This document shows, piece after piece, positions 1 to 8,388 of a DNA stretch of 64,000 nucleotides. This DNA comes from Dyadobacter psychrophilus. GTDB taxonomy: Bacteria; Bacteroidota; Bacteroidia; Cytophagales; Spirosomataceae. The stretch lies in assembly GCF_900167945.1 (NCBI RefSeq), contig NZ_FUZA01000012.1:1-64000 (forward strand), given 5' to 3'. Each line of letters begins with the position of its first letter. Position 1 is the first letter of the stretch. The notes below the pieces were generated by a model. The model did not search any database and was not told the origin of the DNA. It saw nothing but the letters and a program-made list of their open reading frames with translations. The position numbers and the translations under genes were made by a program.

Positions 1-1548
1 ACCTTTGATCGTATTGCAGTCCAACAATTCAAAGTCCCCGGCATACTGGGCGGGCGATGCACACGTTACTGTCTTGGTTGATCCGGGCAAAACATAGGTT
101 GTCCCCTTTATGCGCACACTCAGTTGGCGTGCCTGCCCATTCTTTAAAGATGAAGGAAGCGCTATATTGAAACCATACTTCTTCGTCCCCATGCTCAAAT
201 CACCACGGTAAAGGTTTGCCGTCCCAATAGCCACTACGTTACTTCCTTCGACCAACTCAACAACAACTGCCGAGTCTAGGTAATTGGAAGCACTCGCCCA
301 ACCACTGACTTTATCGCAATTCGCGATTTCAAAATTGCCGTTGTAAATCGCTGGTGCTGCACAAGTAACTGTTTTTGGTGAGCCAGACAAAGTATAAATT
401 GTCCCTTTAATTCGGATGCTTAACTGACGCGCCTGACCATTCCTTAGCAAGGCTGGAAGGGGAATAGTAAAGCCGTATTTACCATTGCCCTTGCCAGAAT
501 CAAATAGGTCTTGACGGAATATGTTCGCAACTACTGTAGCACGGATCGACGTGCCCTCAAGTACTTCAACTGTCATGGAGGTGTCTGGATAATTGCTGGC
601 CCATGCCCAACCTTTGATCGTATTACAATCCAATAATTCAAAATCGCCAGCGTATTGCGCAGGGGCTGCACATGTCACCGTCTTGGGAGACCCGGACAGA
701 ACATAAGTGCTCCCTTTCACACGGACGCTCAAAACACGGGACTGACCATTCTTTAACGAAGAAGGAATGGCTATGCTGAAACCATACTTCTTTGTTCCCA
801 TGTTTAAATCGGCTCGGTAGATATTTGCAGTAGCGCTTACCACCACGTTATTTCCTTCCACTAACTCAACATCTACAGCCGAATTTGGGTAGTTGGTGGC
901 ACTAACCCAACCACTAATCTTGCTGCAATCAGCAACCTCAAAATTGCCATTGTAGATATTATTTTGGCAGTTTACAGTCCTTGGTGAGCCGGACAAATTA
1001 AAAGTTGTTCCTTTGATACGTAGGTTGAACTGATGGGGCTGACCGTCTCTGAACGCAATAGGCAATTCAAAGTCAAATCCGTATTTCCCGGTTCCCACGT
1101 TTATATCCGTGCGGTCCAAGTTTGCCAGTGTCGTTGCAACGACAGTATTGCCTTCTAGTATTTCAATATTTAACGCCGAATTGGGATTATTCCGATCCCA
1201 AACCCATCCTTTGATAGCATAACAATCAGCCGTTTCGAAACTGCCTTCGTACGCACAGTTTAAGCTTCTAGGAGAAGATGCCAATACAAAATTACTGTTT
1301 TTGACCCTAACACCTAGCTGATGAATCGCTCCGTCATTTAGTGCAACAGGAGTAGCAATACTAAACCCATACCTCCCAGATCCTGGTCCACTATTTGGCA
1401 GATCGGCGCGCTGTATATTTGCCTTTGTGGTTGCGTAAATGACATCACCCTCAAATAACTCGACTGTTATGTCTGCATTAGGATAATTTTGATCCCAAAC
1501 CCAACCCTTTATTTCTGTGCAATTCACTAATTCCAAAATTCCACCATA
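1..1548 (-). repeat. Tandem ~300-bp coding repeats with two-unit period
   Basis: Units end at about 1255, 967, 670, 367 and 64, each at the Cys codon that closes the unit, and a sixth is cut by the window edge. Units 3 and 5 share an almost identical middle (MGTKKYGF, then PSSLKNGQ). Units 4 and 6 share QYAGDFELLDCNTIKG. The array therefore seems to have grown by copying a ~600-bp pair of units, not single units. Confidence 0.8.
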
Positions 1549-2211
1549 GCTGACAGGAACGGAATTTGAAATCAGTGCCCCAAGGGTATATACACTAAAA
1601 TTATTTGGGACTATCTCCTGAACCGTCGTAATAGAACCATTGCTGATCGTGCTCACGCCACCCGACAATTTCACAGCGTCAACCGTAGAAGTAATAGGCT
1701 CCCACTCGGAGGCCGCTATATTCCATCCAACTATTGTAAGCTTAGATAACGCACTATCTGTCAAAGAAGCCACACCGCTGGCTACATCCCAACTGAGTGT
1801 TACTGACGATTGATTTGATCCATTAATATCCCAGTATTCCTTAGTGCTTACTTTCCCAAGAGAGCTAGCAATATTTGAAACTAAAAAAGGACCACCAGTT
1901 GGAAGAGTGGCAACATTAGGATTTTCCTGGAAGTAAGCTCCAATAGTACCGTCCGTATTCGCCGCAAATGGCCGGTAAAATCCTTTGTGACCAACTGGAA
2001 AGGAAAATGGGCCGTTACCATATTTTTTTACATAGCCATCTATATGAGTAGTATTACTAATTTCTGTCAATTGAGAAGCGGCGGAGAAACTTACAATACC
2101 AAAAGGACTAGATCGATCTGTATATGTAACGCCACCCTGTTGACCGAAAGAAATGCCCCTGCTAAAAACCAGCAGGCCGATAAATATCAAGCGTGTATAA
2201 AAGTATTTCAT
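1..2211 (-). CDS. Large secreted repeat protein, C-terminus beyond window
   Basis: The frame is open from an ATG at 2211 to the left edge, giving 737 codons with no stop, so the gene is incomplete. The N-terminus has a signal peptide (hydrophobic IFIGLLVF stretch, probable cleavage after SFG near residue 24). Residues ~25-220 resemble a module common at the start of Bacteroidota surface proteins (a GYVKKYGNGPFSFPVG segment, then an EYWDINGSN segment). From about residue 222 there are at least five complete units of ~96-102 residues and the start of a sixth. Each unit has a DC..I.GW start, a VE..EG core, a YGF segment and an end like LSGSPKTVTC. It follows the DUF1800 and DUF1501 genes on the same strand and may be co-transcribed. 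A cell-surface or type IX secreted protein is likely, but the sorting domain would lie outside the window. Function unknown. Confidence 0.85.
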   Translation of the reverse strand, partial: MKYFYTRLIFIGLLVFSRGISFGQQGGVTYTDRSSPFGIVSFSAASQLTEISNTTHIDGYVKKYGNGPFSFPVGHKGFYRPFAANTDGTIGAYFQENPNVATLPTGGPFLVSNIASSLGKVSTKEYWDINGSNQSSVTLSWDVASGVASLTDSALSKLTIVGWNIAASEWEPITSTVDAVKLSGGVSTISNGSITTVQEIVPNNFSVYTLGALISNSVPVSYGGILELVNCTEIKGWVWDQNYPNADITVELFEGDVIYATTKANIQRADLPNSGPGSGRYGFSIATPVALNDGAIHQLGVRVKNSNFVLASSPRSLNCAYEGSFETADCYAIKGWVWDRNNPNSALNIEILEGNTVVATTLANLDRTDINVGTGKYGFDFELPIAFRDGQPHQFNLRIKGTTFNLSGSPRTVNCQNNIYNGNFEVADCSKISGWVSATNYPNSAVDVELVEGNNVVVSATANIYRADLNMGTKKYGFSIAIPSSLKNGQSRVLSVRVKGSTYVLSGSPKTVTCAAPAQYAGDFELLDCNTIKGWAWASNYPDTSMTVEVLEGTSIRATVVANIFRQDLFDSGKGNGKYGFTIPLPALLRNGQARQLSIRIKGTIYTLSGSPKTVTCAAPAIYNGNFEIANCDKVSGWASASNYLDSAVVVELVEGSNVVAIGTANLYRGDLSMGTKKYGFNIALPSSLKNGQARQLSVRIKGTTYVLPGSTKTVTCASPAQYAGDFELLDCNTIKG

Positions 2212-2299
2212 AAACCTGTTAAATCACATTCGTTGAGTCATGCAAAAGCCATTATAAATTCCGATTAACATCCTAGAGATCAATCAATGTCCCAACGTT

Positions 2300-3829
2300 T
2301 CATCCAGGACGTTTGAAACTGTAATTGCCTAAAAATTTCAACTCACCACCATTCTTTACTTGCAAGTCTTTCGCGATAATGTTCTGCCCCACCTCAACGG
2401 TATGCCCCGGATTAATCTGTACTAGATCAAGTGCAGTTGGAATACGTCCAGAAGACCATATCTCTGGATTAAGCCATGAACCTGAGGCAATGGACTGTAC
2501 GAGATCAGAGAAAAGTGATGTTGTTTTAAAATTCCGATACAATATTTGATCAGTCGTCGACCGTACAGTTCCAAACCAATCATTTAACACATCTGAATAA
2601 ACTCTTCTGAAATCGATTTGCATTTTAATATCCCTATTAGGATCACCGGGATATGGGTTTGCAGGAAGTAAGCCATTCACTAAATCTGGATTCGTTCCTA
2701 CAAGTTGTCTTTTCATACCTGTTCCAAATACAAACATGGGCGCAGCTATCCCATGGTCCGTACCTTTCGAGGCATTTGAGGAAGCTCTTCTGCCAAAATC
2801 CGAAAATGTCATTCCCAAAACTTTATCCGCCGTTCCCTGTAGCCCCAGATCACTTTGAAATGCATAAATTGCATCCGATAATTTTTTTAATAACTCTGCA
2901 TGATTGCCCTCCAGGCTATTAGAGCCGATTTGGTTGGAATGAGTGTCAAAACCTCCTAATGATACATAGTATATTTTTGATCTTAAACCCCCATGAATCA
3001 ATCTAGCAACAATTTTTAGCTGATCTGCCAAATCGTTCTTTTGAGACGCGTCAGGATATGTGGCGAGATTTCTCCCGGCATCTGCTGCGGCCTTTATTTC
3101 TCCGGCATAGCCGACTGCCAAAACCTGTTGTTGCCTGATATAGGCTATTAACTCTCCAGCATCACAACATGGTAATCCACTTTCCAAACTAAGATCAGGC
3201 TCGCCAATCATTTGATAAAAACTATTCGGATCTTGAAGTGTAATCCCCATAGATTCACTATTACCCAGTAAGGTTGTTGTACTGATCTGACCAATTTGAA
3301 TAGCTAACGGATCTTCCATCTCACTATTGGGATAGTTGTTTGGATATCCTGGAAATCGATCATTTAGATACCTACCTGCCCATCCAGAGTCTGCATACTG
3401 AGATGAATCCACGCCCGTCATCCAAATGTCTGTTGATCGGTAGTGGGATAAATCCGGATTTGGATAAGACACTGAATGTATTATTGATAACTTACCTTCA
3501 TCATATAAGGCTCGCATACCTGTCATGGCTGGATGAAAACCCGTTTCTAAATTTCCAGCCAATCTCAAAATACTATTTTCCGGGATTGCGATATTATTAC
3601 GTAGTTGGTTATACGCGGAATAATTTTCAAGTGGGATTACGGTATTTAGACCATCATTACCCCCACCCAAATAAACTATTACTAAAATCCGGTCGCTATT
3701 AACAGCAGCTGTCTTTCTTAACGACTGAACTAATGCTGACCCTTTAGCTAAGGATTTAATGCCAAAGCCATCTAGCATCAATGGCAGCGCCATAGATGAA
3801 GCGGCGCTAATAAAATCTCTTCTTTTCAT
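2300..3829 (-). CDS. DUF1501 family protein with C-terminal beta-type cap
   Basis: A 509-residue protein of the DUF1501 family, which belongs to the alkaline phosphatase/sulfatase-like fold. It begins with a twin-arginine-like signal (MKRRDFI, then a hydrophobic stretch). The family signature VYLGGGNDGLNTVIPL follows near residue 50. Later motifs are SHYRSTDIWMTG, LGGFDTHSNQ and DFGRRASSN. Residues ~454-509 (IWSSGRIPTALDLVQINPGH and onward) look like the opening of a beta-solenoid module seen in Bacteroidota surface proteins and are not part of DUF1501. The gene starts 11 bp after the DUF1800 stop, so the two form an operon. DUF1501/DUF1800 pairs are widespread in Planctomycetes and Bacteroidota. 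The biochemical role is unknown; an exported enzyme is an inference. Confidence 0.9.
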   Translation of the reverse strand: MKRRDFISAASSMALPLMLDGFGIKSLAKGSALVQSLRKTAAVNSDRILVIVYLGGGNDGLNTVIPLENYSAYNQLRNNIAIPENSILRLAGNLETGFHPAMTGMRALYDEGKLSIIHSVSYPNPDLSHYRSTDIWMTGVDSSQYADSGWAGRYLNDRFPGYPNNYPNSEMEDPLAIQIGQISTTTLLGNSESMGITLQDPNSFYQMIGEPDLSLESGLPCCDAGELIAYIRQQQVLAVGYAGEIKAAADAGRNLATYPDASQKNDLADQLKIVARLIHGGLRSKIYYVSLGGFDTHSNQIGSNSLEGNHAELLKKLSDAIYAFQSDLGLQGTADKVLGMTFSDFGRRASSNASKGTDHGIAAPMFVFGTGMKRQLVGTNPDLVNGLLPANPYPGDPNRDIKMQIDFRRVYSDVLNDWFGTVRSTTDQILYRNFKTTSLFSDLVQSIASGSWLNPEIWSSGRIPTALDLVQINPGHTVEVGQNIIAKDLQVKNGGELKFLGNYSFKRPG

Positions 3830-3840
3830 GACTGAAACGG

Positions 3841-5478
3841 TTAAAATAGTTGATACTCAGCCATTCTCAACATGTACTTAAGCATCGCACGGCAGCGCCA
3901 CAAAATGGTATTTTGCTTGGAAACATCACTTGGTGCTGCTCGGTAAGCATCCCACTCCCTAGTCCAAGTTGTTCGAGGACTACTATTCATCATCATGATC
4001 TTATCAATTAGAAAGTCTTTTTGCACTTGTGTCAATTCAACTGCATAGAGATTACTAGAGAATTCTGCTAAGACTTTTTCACAGGTAATAGCGGGAGCCG
4101 CGGTTACATTCCCAAAATTTGGCTGAATAGCGCTGAGTCTGCCTAAAACATCAATTTGAAGCAAATAGTCAGGTTTAATCCTTACGAATGGATAAACCAT
4201 AGCATCTGATCTGGATCCACGGTATCCAAGCGAAGTACCATTAATCCAATTTCGTGAATAACCAGTCTGATAGTAAGGAAGTGATCCGAAAACTGATGGC
4301 TGATTCAAAAAACTAAGTTGCATTGTGTTCATACTACCTGCGATAAAATCCATCATCAGGCGAAATGGTCCGAATTCTGTTGTAATATCAGGTACCGGTT
4401 GATTAAAAAACCTGATCATTCCAATCATCATTTCGGACGGCGATTTCACAATGGCTCCTATATTGGCCTGATCAAAAAAGATATTACTTGTAAGTAATTT
4501 TCTCAGAACCGGCTTAATCTCAAAATTATTAATTGGACTGGCAAAAAATTCAGCTAACGGAATGATAACCTGATTTTCGATATCTTGATTAACGTTGGGG
4601 TTGACATACCATCTATATAACTTTCTGCATATAAATTTGGGAGCCTCAGGATGACTTAAAAGCATATTCACTAGGCTGCTAAGCTCCTCATCACCTGCGC
4701 TATTGCCAGATTTACCTGAAATTACAGTGTTATTATAGTGCGCCGAAAACGCTTTATCGTCAGTGTCATGTCGTTCCGGATTAAAGATAGATCCAAACGC
4801 AGTTGATGCTGGAACAAAGTAATTTGTGGCTTGCCACCCCGTCAAGACTCTTGCAGCGGCCTTAACGTCATCTTCGGTATAATTATAGCTTCCTGCGAAA
4901 TTTTTTTGCCCTACAGTGAATAGCTCTTGCAGCTCTCTAGCATAGTTCTCATTCGGTGAAGTCTTTGTATTCTCGTTACCGTTTTGAAACCTAAGCATGC
5001 CTGGATCCTTAGTCATTCCAATTGTGATATCCCTAAAATTCCCCAACGCGTTTGTTCTCAGGAAACTCAAATATCTGTTGATGTAACGATAATCTTCGAC
5101 GTCTGCTGATGTAACCACAAAATGGTTTTGCCAAAAAGCGGTAAGCTTTTCTAAAACAGAAGGAAATCCATTTTGCTCTGTCATCAATCCAATCCACCAA
5201 TACTGGATATATCGAAGGTATGATGTGGCTCTATTCAGATCGAATGGTTTTTGTAAAAATGGCTGACCTGCATCACTCCTATTGTCATCCAATTCCACGG
5301 GAGGAGGAGGAGATGCTCTGAAAGAAGCATTGTCGATAAGAATATCAACCGCTTCGGAAGCCGATTTTCCTGAAAGGTTCAGTATTTCAGCTCGGGTAGG
5401 ACCAAAAGTCGCTCTCCTCAGTAAATGTGCCGCAGTTTTTTCTGTTAACGGTGCTGAGTATGTGTCTAAAAACCCCAT
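3841..5478 (-). CDS. DUF1800 family protein
   Basis: A 545-residue DUF1800 protein. The N-terminus carries the family hallmark AAHLLRRATFGPTRAEI at residues ~17-33. Other family-like segments are LEKLTAFWQNHFVV, NENYARELQELFTVG and ARVLTGWQA. The ATG at 5478 lies ~30 bp downstream of a good Bacteroidota promoter, and no signal peptide is evident in front of the conserved start. It is the first gene of the minus-strand group DUF1800, DUF1501, repeat protein. DUF1800 proteins nearly always travel with DUF1501 proteins; the function is unknown and I do not assign one. Confidence 0.9.
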   Translation of the reverse strand: MGFLDTYSAPLTEKTAAHLLRRATFGPTRAEILNLSGKSASEAVDILIDNASFRASPPPPVELDDNRSDAGQPFLQKPFDLNRATSYLRYIQYWWIGLMTEQNGFPSVLEKLTAFWQNHFVVTSADVEDYRYINRYLSFLRTNALGNFRDITIGMTKDPGMLRFQNGNENTKTSPNENYARELQELFTVGQKNFAGSYNYTEDDVKAAARVLTGWQATNYFVPASTAFGSIFNPERHDTDDKAFSAHYNNTVISGKSGNSAGDEELSSLVNMLLSHPEAPKFICRKLYRWYVNPNVNQDIENQVIIPLAEFFASPINNFEIKPVLRKLLTSNIFFDQANIGAIVKSPSEMMIGMIRFFNQPVPDITTEFGPFRLMMDFIAGSMNTMQLSFLNQPSVFGSLPYYQTGYSRNWINGTSLGYRGSRSDAMVYPFVRIKPDYLLQIDVLGRLSAIQPNFGNVTAAPAITCEKVLAEFSSNLYAVELTQVQKDFLIDKIMMMNSSPRTTWTREWDAYRAAPSDVSKQNTILWRCRAMLKYMLRMAEYQLF

Positions 5479-5509
5479 TGTTTATGACTATTCATTTTTA
5501 AAGCTTATA

Positions 5510-5541
5510 CAAATATACTTGCTCCTACATACATATACAAA
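5510..5541 (-). promoter_or_regulatory. Bacteroidota-type promoter for the DUF1800 operon
   Basis: On the minus strand a TTTG box (5538-5541) is followed after 20 nt by TATATTTG (5510-5517), an exact match to TAnnTTTG. The predicted transcription start is near 5503, ~25 nt before the ATG at 5478. Confidence 0.6.
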
Positions 5542-5676
5542 TTAATTCTACATGTCATTTCAAAATAATTTTTATCAGCAATTATAAGTAACTGCCTTTA
5601 AATTTGGTTTTCTAAATCATTAGTTTCACACTATTACTGCTTCGTAGCCGATTTCCATGTGCTGATTTGGAACATT

Positions 5677-5888
5677 ATGATGACAAAACCCAGTTTACCC
5701 TTTTTACTTTTACTTTCGGTTCTCATCCTGTCTGACTGAGTTTTCGTCAAAGATTTGTGATAAAGAAAAATCGGAAAGAATTCATAGGCCTCTGGCGTCT
5801 ATGTGCACCTGCGTATGCTATTTATGGCGAATTACCGGTAATCGATTGGCCTTATGGCTTCAAGCGTGTATCAAGTTTCTTGAAATAA
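5677..5888 (+). pseudogene. Possible remnant of a small exported protein
   Basis: The 559-bp gap 5479-6037 holds no intact gene. From the ATG at 5677 a 20-residue hydrophobic peptide (MMTKPSLPFLLLLSVLILSD) ends at TGA 5737. It looks like a lipoprotein signal whose next codon would be Cys if the TGA were TGC. A different frame is then open from 5736 to TAA 5886 and encodes a peptide with AYAIYGELPVIDWPYGFKR. The pieces could be one frameshifted gene or chance. I do not recognise the family. Confidence 0.22.
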
Positions 5889-6037
5889 TTAAAAGAAAAA
5901 CATCAACGATGTAGTAAGTTTTACGGAATTTTGCGTAGTATTGTATTACTGTGCTAGTTGCATTTTTTTTATACCAAGCATTTGTACCCGCTAAATCAAC
6001 TAGTGGTCATATTAAAATCAACTCAACGTCTATCAAC

Positions 6038-7405
6038 ATGAAAAATCATTATTCGGGTTTGCTCCCCAAAGCGCACCTATGGACTGACGTAGTTCTTCTA
6101 AATCTGTCCTTCCTTATAGCTTATTTTCTGCGGTTTGATGCAAACTCAGACATTCTCCCAAACAATTACGTCAACCTGCTCCTCGTAGCGAACCTTGTTT
6201 GGATTTTCACAATACACATCTTAAAGACTTACCTTTTTACCCGACTGTCCTACCACTTTAATACGCAGCTTGGAAATTTCCTAAAGGCTGTTCTGGTACA
6301 CGGGGCGGTAATGATGGCGTTTTTATATCTGACTAAACAGGGAGAGGAGTATTCCAGATATCAATTCCTCGCGACTTACGGACTTTTCCTTACGATGTCC
6401 ACTGCTTCCAGAGCAGCCGCTGTCTTGTTTCTAAAAGTCTACAGAAAAGCAGGTTACAACTACAATCGCTATGCTATCGTTGGTAAGGGTGATTTGGCTT
6501 CTTTAATTCGTGAGTTTTATGGCGAGCGCAAGGAACTTGGTTATCGCTATTATGGAATGTTTCAATTGGATGGTCAGGAAAATCATATCGGTGCGCTTGA
6601 AGCAGTGGTGAAGCTAAACCAACTGGATTACCTTTATTGCTGCCTTTCAGAAATGAGTGATGAGCAGGTTCGCGATGTGATTAAGCTTGGGGAGCGCTTG
6701 AAAACGCAGATCCGCCTTGTACCGGATTTCAGAGGGTTTATGACAAATATGGCTACGATTGAGTATCACGACATGTACCCGATCATTCAGGTGAACACCA
6801 AGCCATTTTCAAGTTTCAATGAGCAGACATTAAAGCGTAGCTTTGACCTTGTATTCTCAGCTATCGTAATGATATTAGGTGCGCCTATATTCTTTTTGGT
6901 TTGGGCTGCGATCAAGATTACTTCCCCTGGTCCCGTATTCTTCAAGCAACAACGATCTGGAAGATGGGGCGAAATGTTTTATATCTACAAGTTCCGCAGT
7001 ATGCGAGTGGATGCTCACACAATGGGTTTGCAGCATTCACAGGGAGATAATGATCCTCGAATAACACCAATCGGTCGCGTGTTAAGAAAATCAAGACTCG
7101 ACGAACTGCCGCAGTTCATTAATGTATTGAAAGGCGAAATGTCCGTAGTGGGTCCGAGACCTTTGTATAAATATGATGTAGATATGCTTATGGAAGCTGC
7201 TCCTCACGAATTCCAACGCCTTTTAACTGTTAAACCTGGCATTACTTCAATCGGTCAAATCAATGTTGGATATGCTGATACAGTAGCCAAAAATGTTGAG
7301 CGTCTCAAATATGATTTGCAATACTTGAAAACTTACAGTGTTTTCGACGACGTTCGCTTGATATTTAGAACGGTACAAGTAATGGTTCTAGGACGAGGAC
7401 AATAG
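6038..7405 (+). CDS. Undecaprenyl-phosphate sugar phosphotransferase (copy 1)
   Basis: A 455-residue polyisoprenyl-phosphate hexose-1-phosphate transferase of the WcaJ/CpsE type. It moves a sugar phosphate from a nucleotide sugar to undecaprenyl phosphate, the first step of exopolysaccharide repeat-unit synthesis at the inner membrane. Residues ~10-140 hold the membrane helices, ~150-260 a CoA-binding-like Rossmann region (AIVGKGDL), and ~275-455 the catalytic domain with KRSFDLVFS, PVFFKQQRSGRWG, YKFRSM, RLDELPQFINVLKGEM and SVVGPRP. I chose the ATG at 6038 (MKNH) because the paralogue at 42618 starts with the same residues and has the same length; the frame is open further upstream to 5951. 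A terminator follows. Confidence 0.92.
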   Translation: MKNHYSGLLPKAHLWTDVVLLNLSFLIAYFLRFDANSDILPNNYVNLLLVANLVWIFTIHILKTYLFTRLSYHFNTQLGNFLKAVLVHGAVMMAFLYLTKQGEEYSRYQFLATYGLFLTMSTASRAAAVLFLKVYRKAGYNYNRYAIVGKGDLASLIREFYGERKELGYRYYGMFQLDGQENHIGALEAVVKLNQLDYLYCCLSEMSDEQVRDVIKLGERLKTQIRLVPDFRGFMTNMATIEYHDMYPIIQVNTKPFSSFNEQTLKRSFDLVFSAIVMILGAPIFFLVWAAIKITSPGPVFFKQQRSGRWGEMFYIYKFRSMRVDAHTMGLQHSQGDNDPRITPIGRVLRKSRLDELPQFINVLKGEMSVVGPRPLYKYDVDMLMEAAPHEFQRLLTVKPGITSIGQINVGYADTVAKNVERLKYDLQYLKTYSVFDDVRLIFRTVQVMVLGRGQ

Positions 7406-7435
7406 TTACTTGGGATTCATTGCTTATAAAAATAG

Positions 7436-7471
7436 AAGGCCTGATGGAGCATTATTTCTATCAGGCCTTTT
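7436..7471 (+). terminator. Rho-independent terminator after the phosphotransferase
   Basis: The arms AAGGCCTGAT (7436-7445) and ATCAGGCCTT (7460-7469), extended by a few pairs toward the loop, form a strong hairpin. It is followed by a short T-rich tract and lies 31 bp after the stop codon of the upstream gene. Confidence 0.8.
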
Positions 7472-7523
7472 GATTTGATAACACCACCATCTCTATATTT
7501 ACGCATAATCTAAAACTAATCCA

Positions 7524-8387
7524 ATGAAAATAGTAGTTCTGGGCGCCTCTGGCCAGTTGGGTAGCTGTCTAAAAAGAGTAGCAGCCGAAAGAAGTATCAA
7601 TGACATTTCGTTTCCATCTGAGCAGGAGGGAAACATATTGGACGAAGCGCTTCTGGATAAGTTATTCAATGCAGAAAAACCTTCATTTGTTATCAACTGC
7701 GCCGCTTATACGGCAGTTGATAAGGCAGAGGACGAACAAGATATCTGCCGAAAGGTCAATAGGGATGGTGCTGCTTACATTGCAAAAGCATGTGCTGCTC
7801 ATGGCACCACACTAATTCATATTTCCACCGACTTCGTATTCAAAGGCGATGTCACTGGTCTTTTAATGGAAACAGATCCGGCAGAACCAGAAAATATTTA
7901 CGGACTTACAAAGTTGGAAGGTGAAGCTGCCATTGCCGAAATTTTAGCTCAGCACTTTACATTGCGTACAAGCTGGCTTTACTCTGAGTACGGCAACAAT
8001 TTTGTCAAAACCATGCTGAGATTAGGCGGCGAAAGGGATCAATTAGGTGTTATCGTGGATCAAGTAGGCTCTCCTACCTATGCGATTGATCTGGCTGGGG
8101 CCATTTTGGATATCATTGCATCTGACAGCAAGGAATATGGCATTTACCATTATAGTAACGAAGGCGTAACTTCATGGTACGACTTTGCCAAAGCGGTTTT
8201 TGATATTAGCGAAACGGAAATTAAGCTTAACCCGGTTAAGACATCAGAATATGTCACCAAGGCAGTTCGACCTGCTTACTCGGTGATGGATAAGACAAAG
8301 ATCAAAACCGCCTTCGGAATTCAGATCCCTTATTGGAGAGATAGTTTGGCCTTATGCTTGGAGCGCCTTGCGGCGGAGAAAGTATAA
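7524..8387 (+). CDS. rfbD: dTDP-4-dehydrorhamnose reductase
   Basis: A 287-residue RmlD-type reductase, which turns dTDP-4-dehydro-L-rhamnose into dTDP-L-rhamnose with NAD(P)H. Visible features are the N-terminal nucleotide-binding loop GASGQLG (residues 7-13), VINCAAYTAVDKAE, the STDFVF strand, the catalytic YGLTK (Tyr and Lys of the extended SDR family) and LRTSWLYSEYGNNFVKTM. The length is normal for the family. No rmlA, rmlB or rmlC is present in the window, so the earlier steps must be encoded elsewhere. The ATG at 7524 follows a weak promoter-like sequence (TTTG 7474-7477, TATATTTA 7494-7501). The stop is one base from the stop of the convergent Wzi-like gene. Confidence 0.95.
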   Translation: MKIVVLGASGQLGSCLKRVAAERSINDISFPSEQEGNILDEALLDKLFNAEKPSFVINCAAYTAVDKAEDEQDICRKVNRDGAAYIAKACAAHGTTLIHISTDFVFKGDVTGLLMETDPAEPENIYGLTKLEGEAAIAEILAQHFTLRTSWLYSEYGNNFVKTMLRLGGERDQLGVIVDQVGSPTYAIDLAGAILDIIASDSKEYGIYHYSNEGVTSWYDFAKAVFDISETEIKLNPVKTSEYVTKAVRPAYSVMDKTKIKTAFGIQIPYWRDSLALCLERLAAEKV

Positions 8388-8388
8388 T

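Noticed and set aside
1..1548. CRISPR-like reading of the regular repeats at the left edge
   Set aside because: Units are ~300 bp, in frame and coding, with no short direct repeats and spacers.
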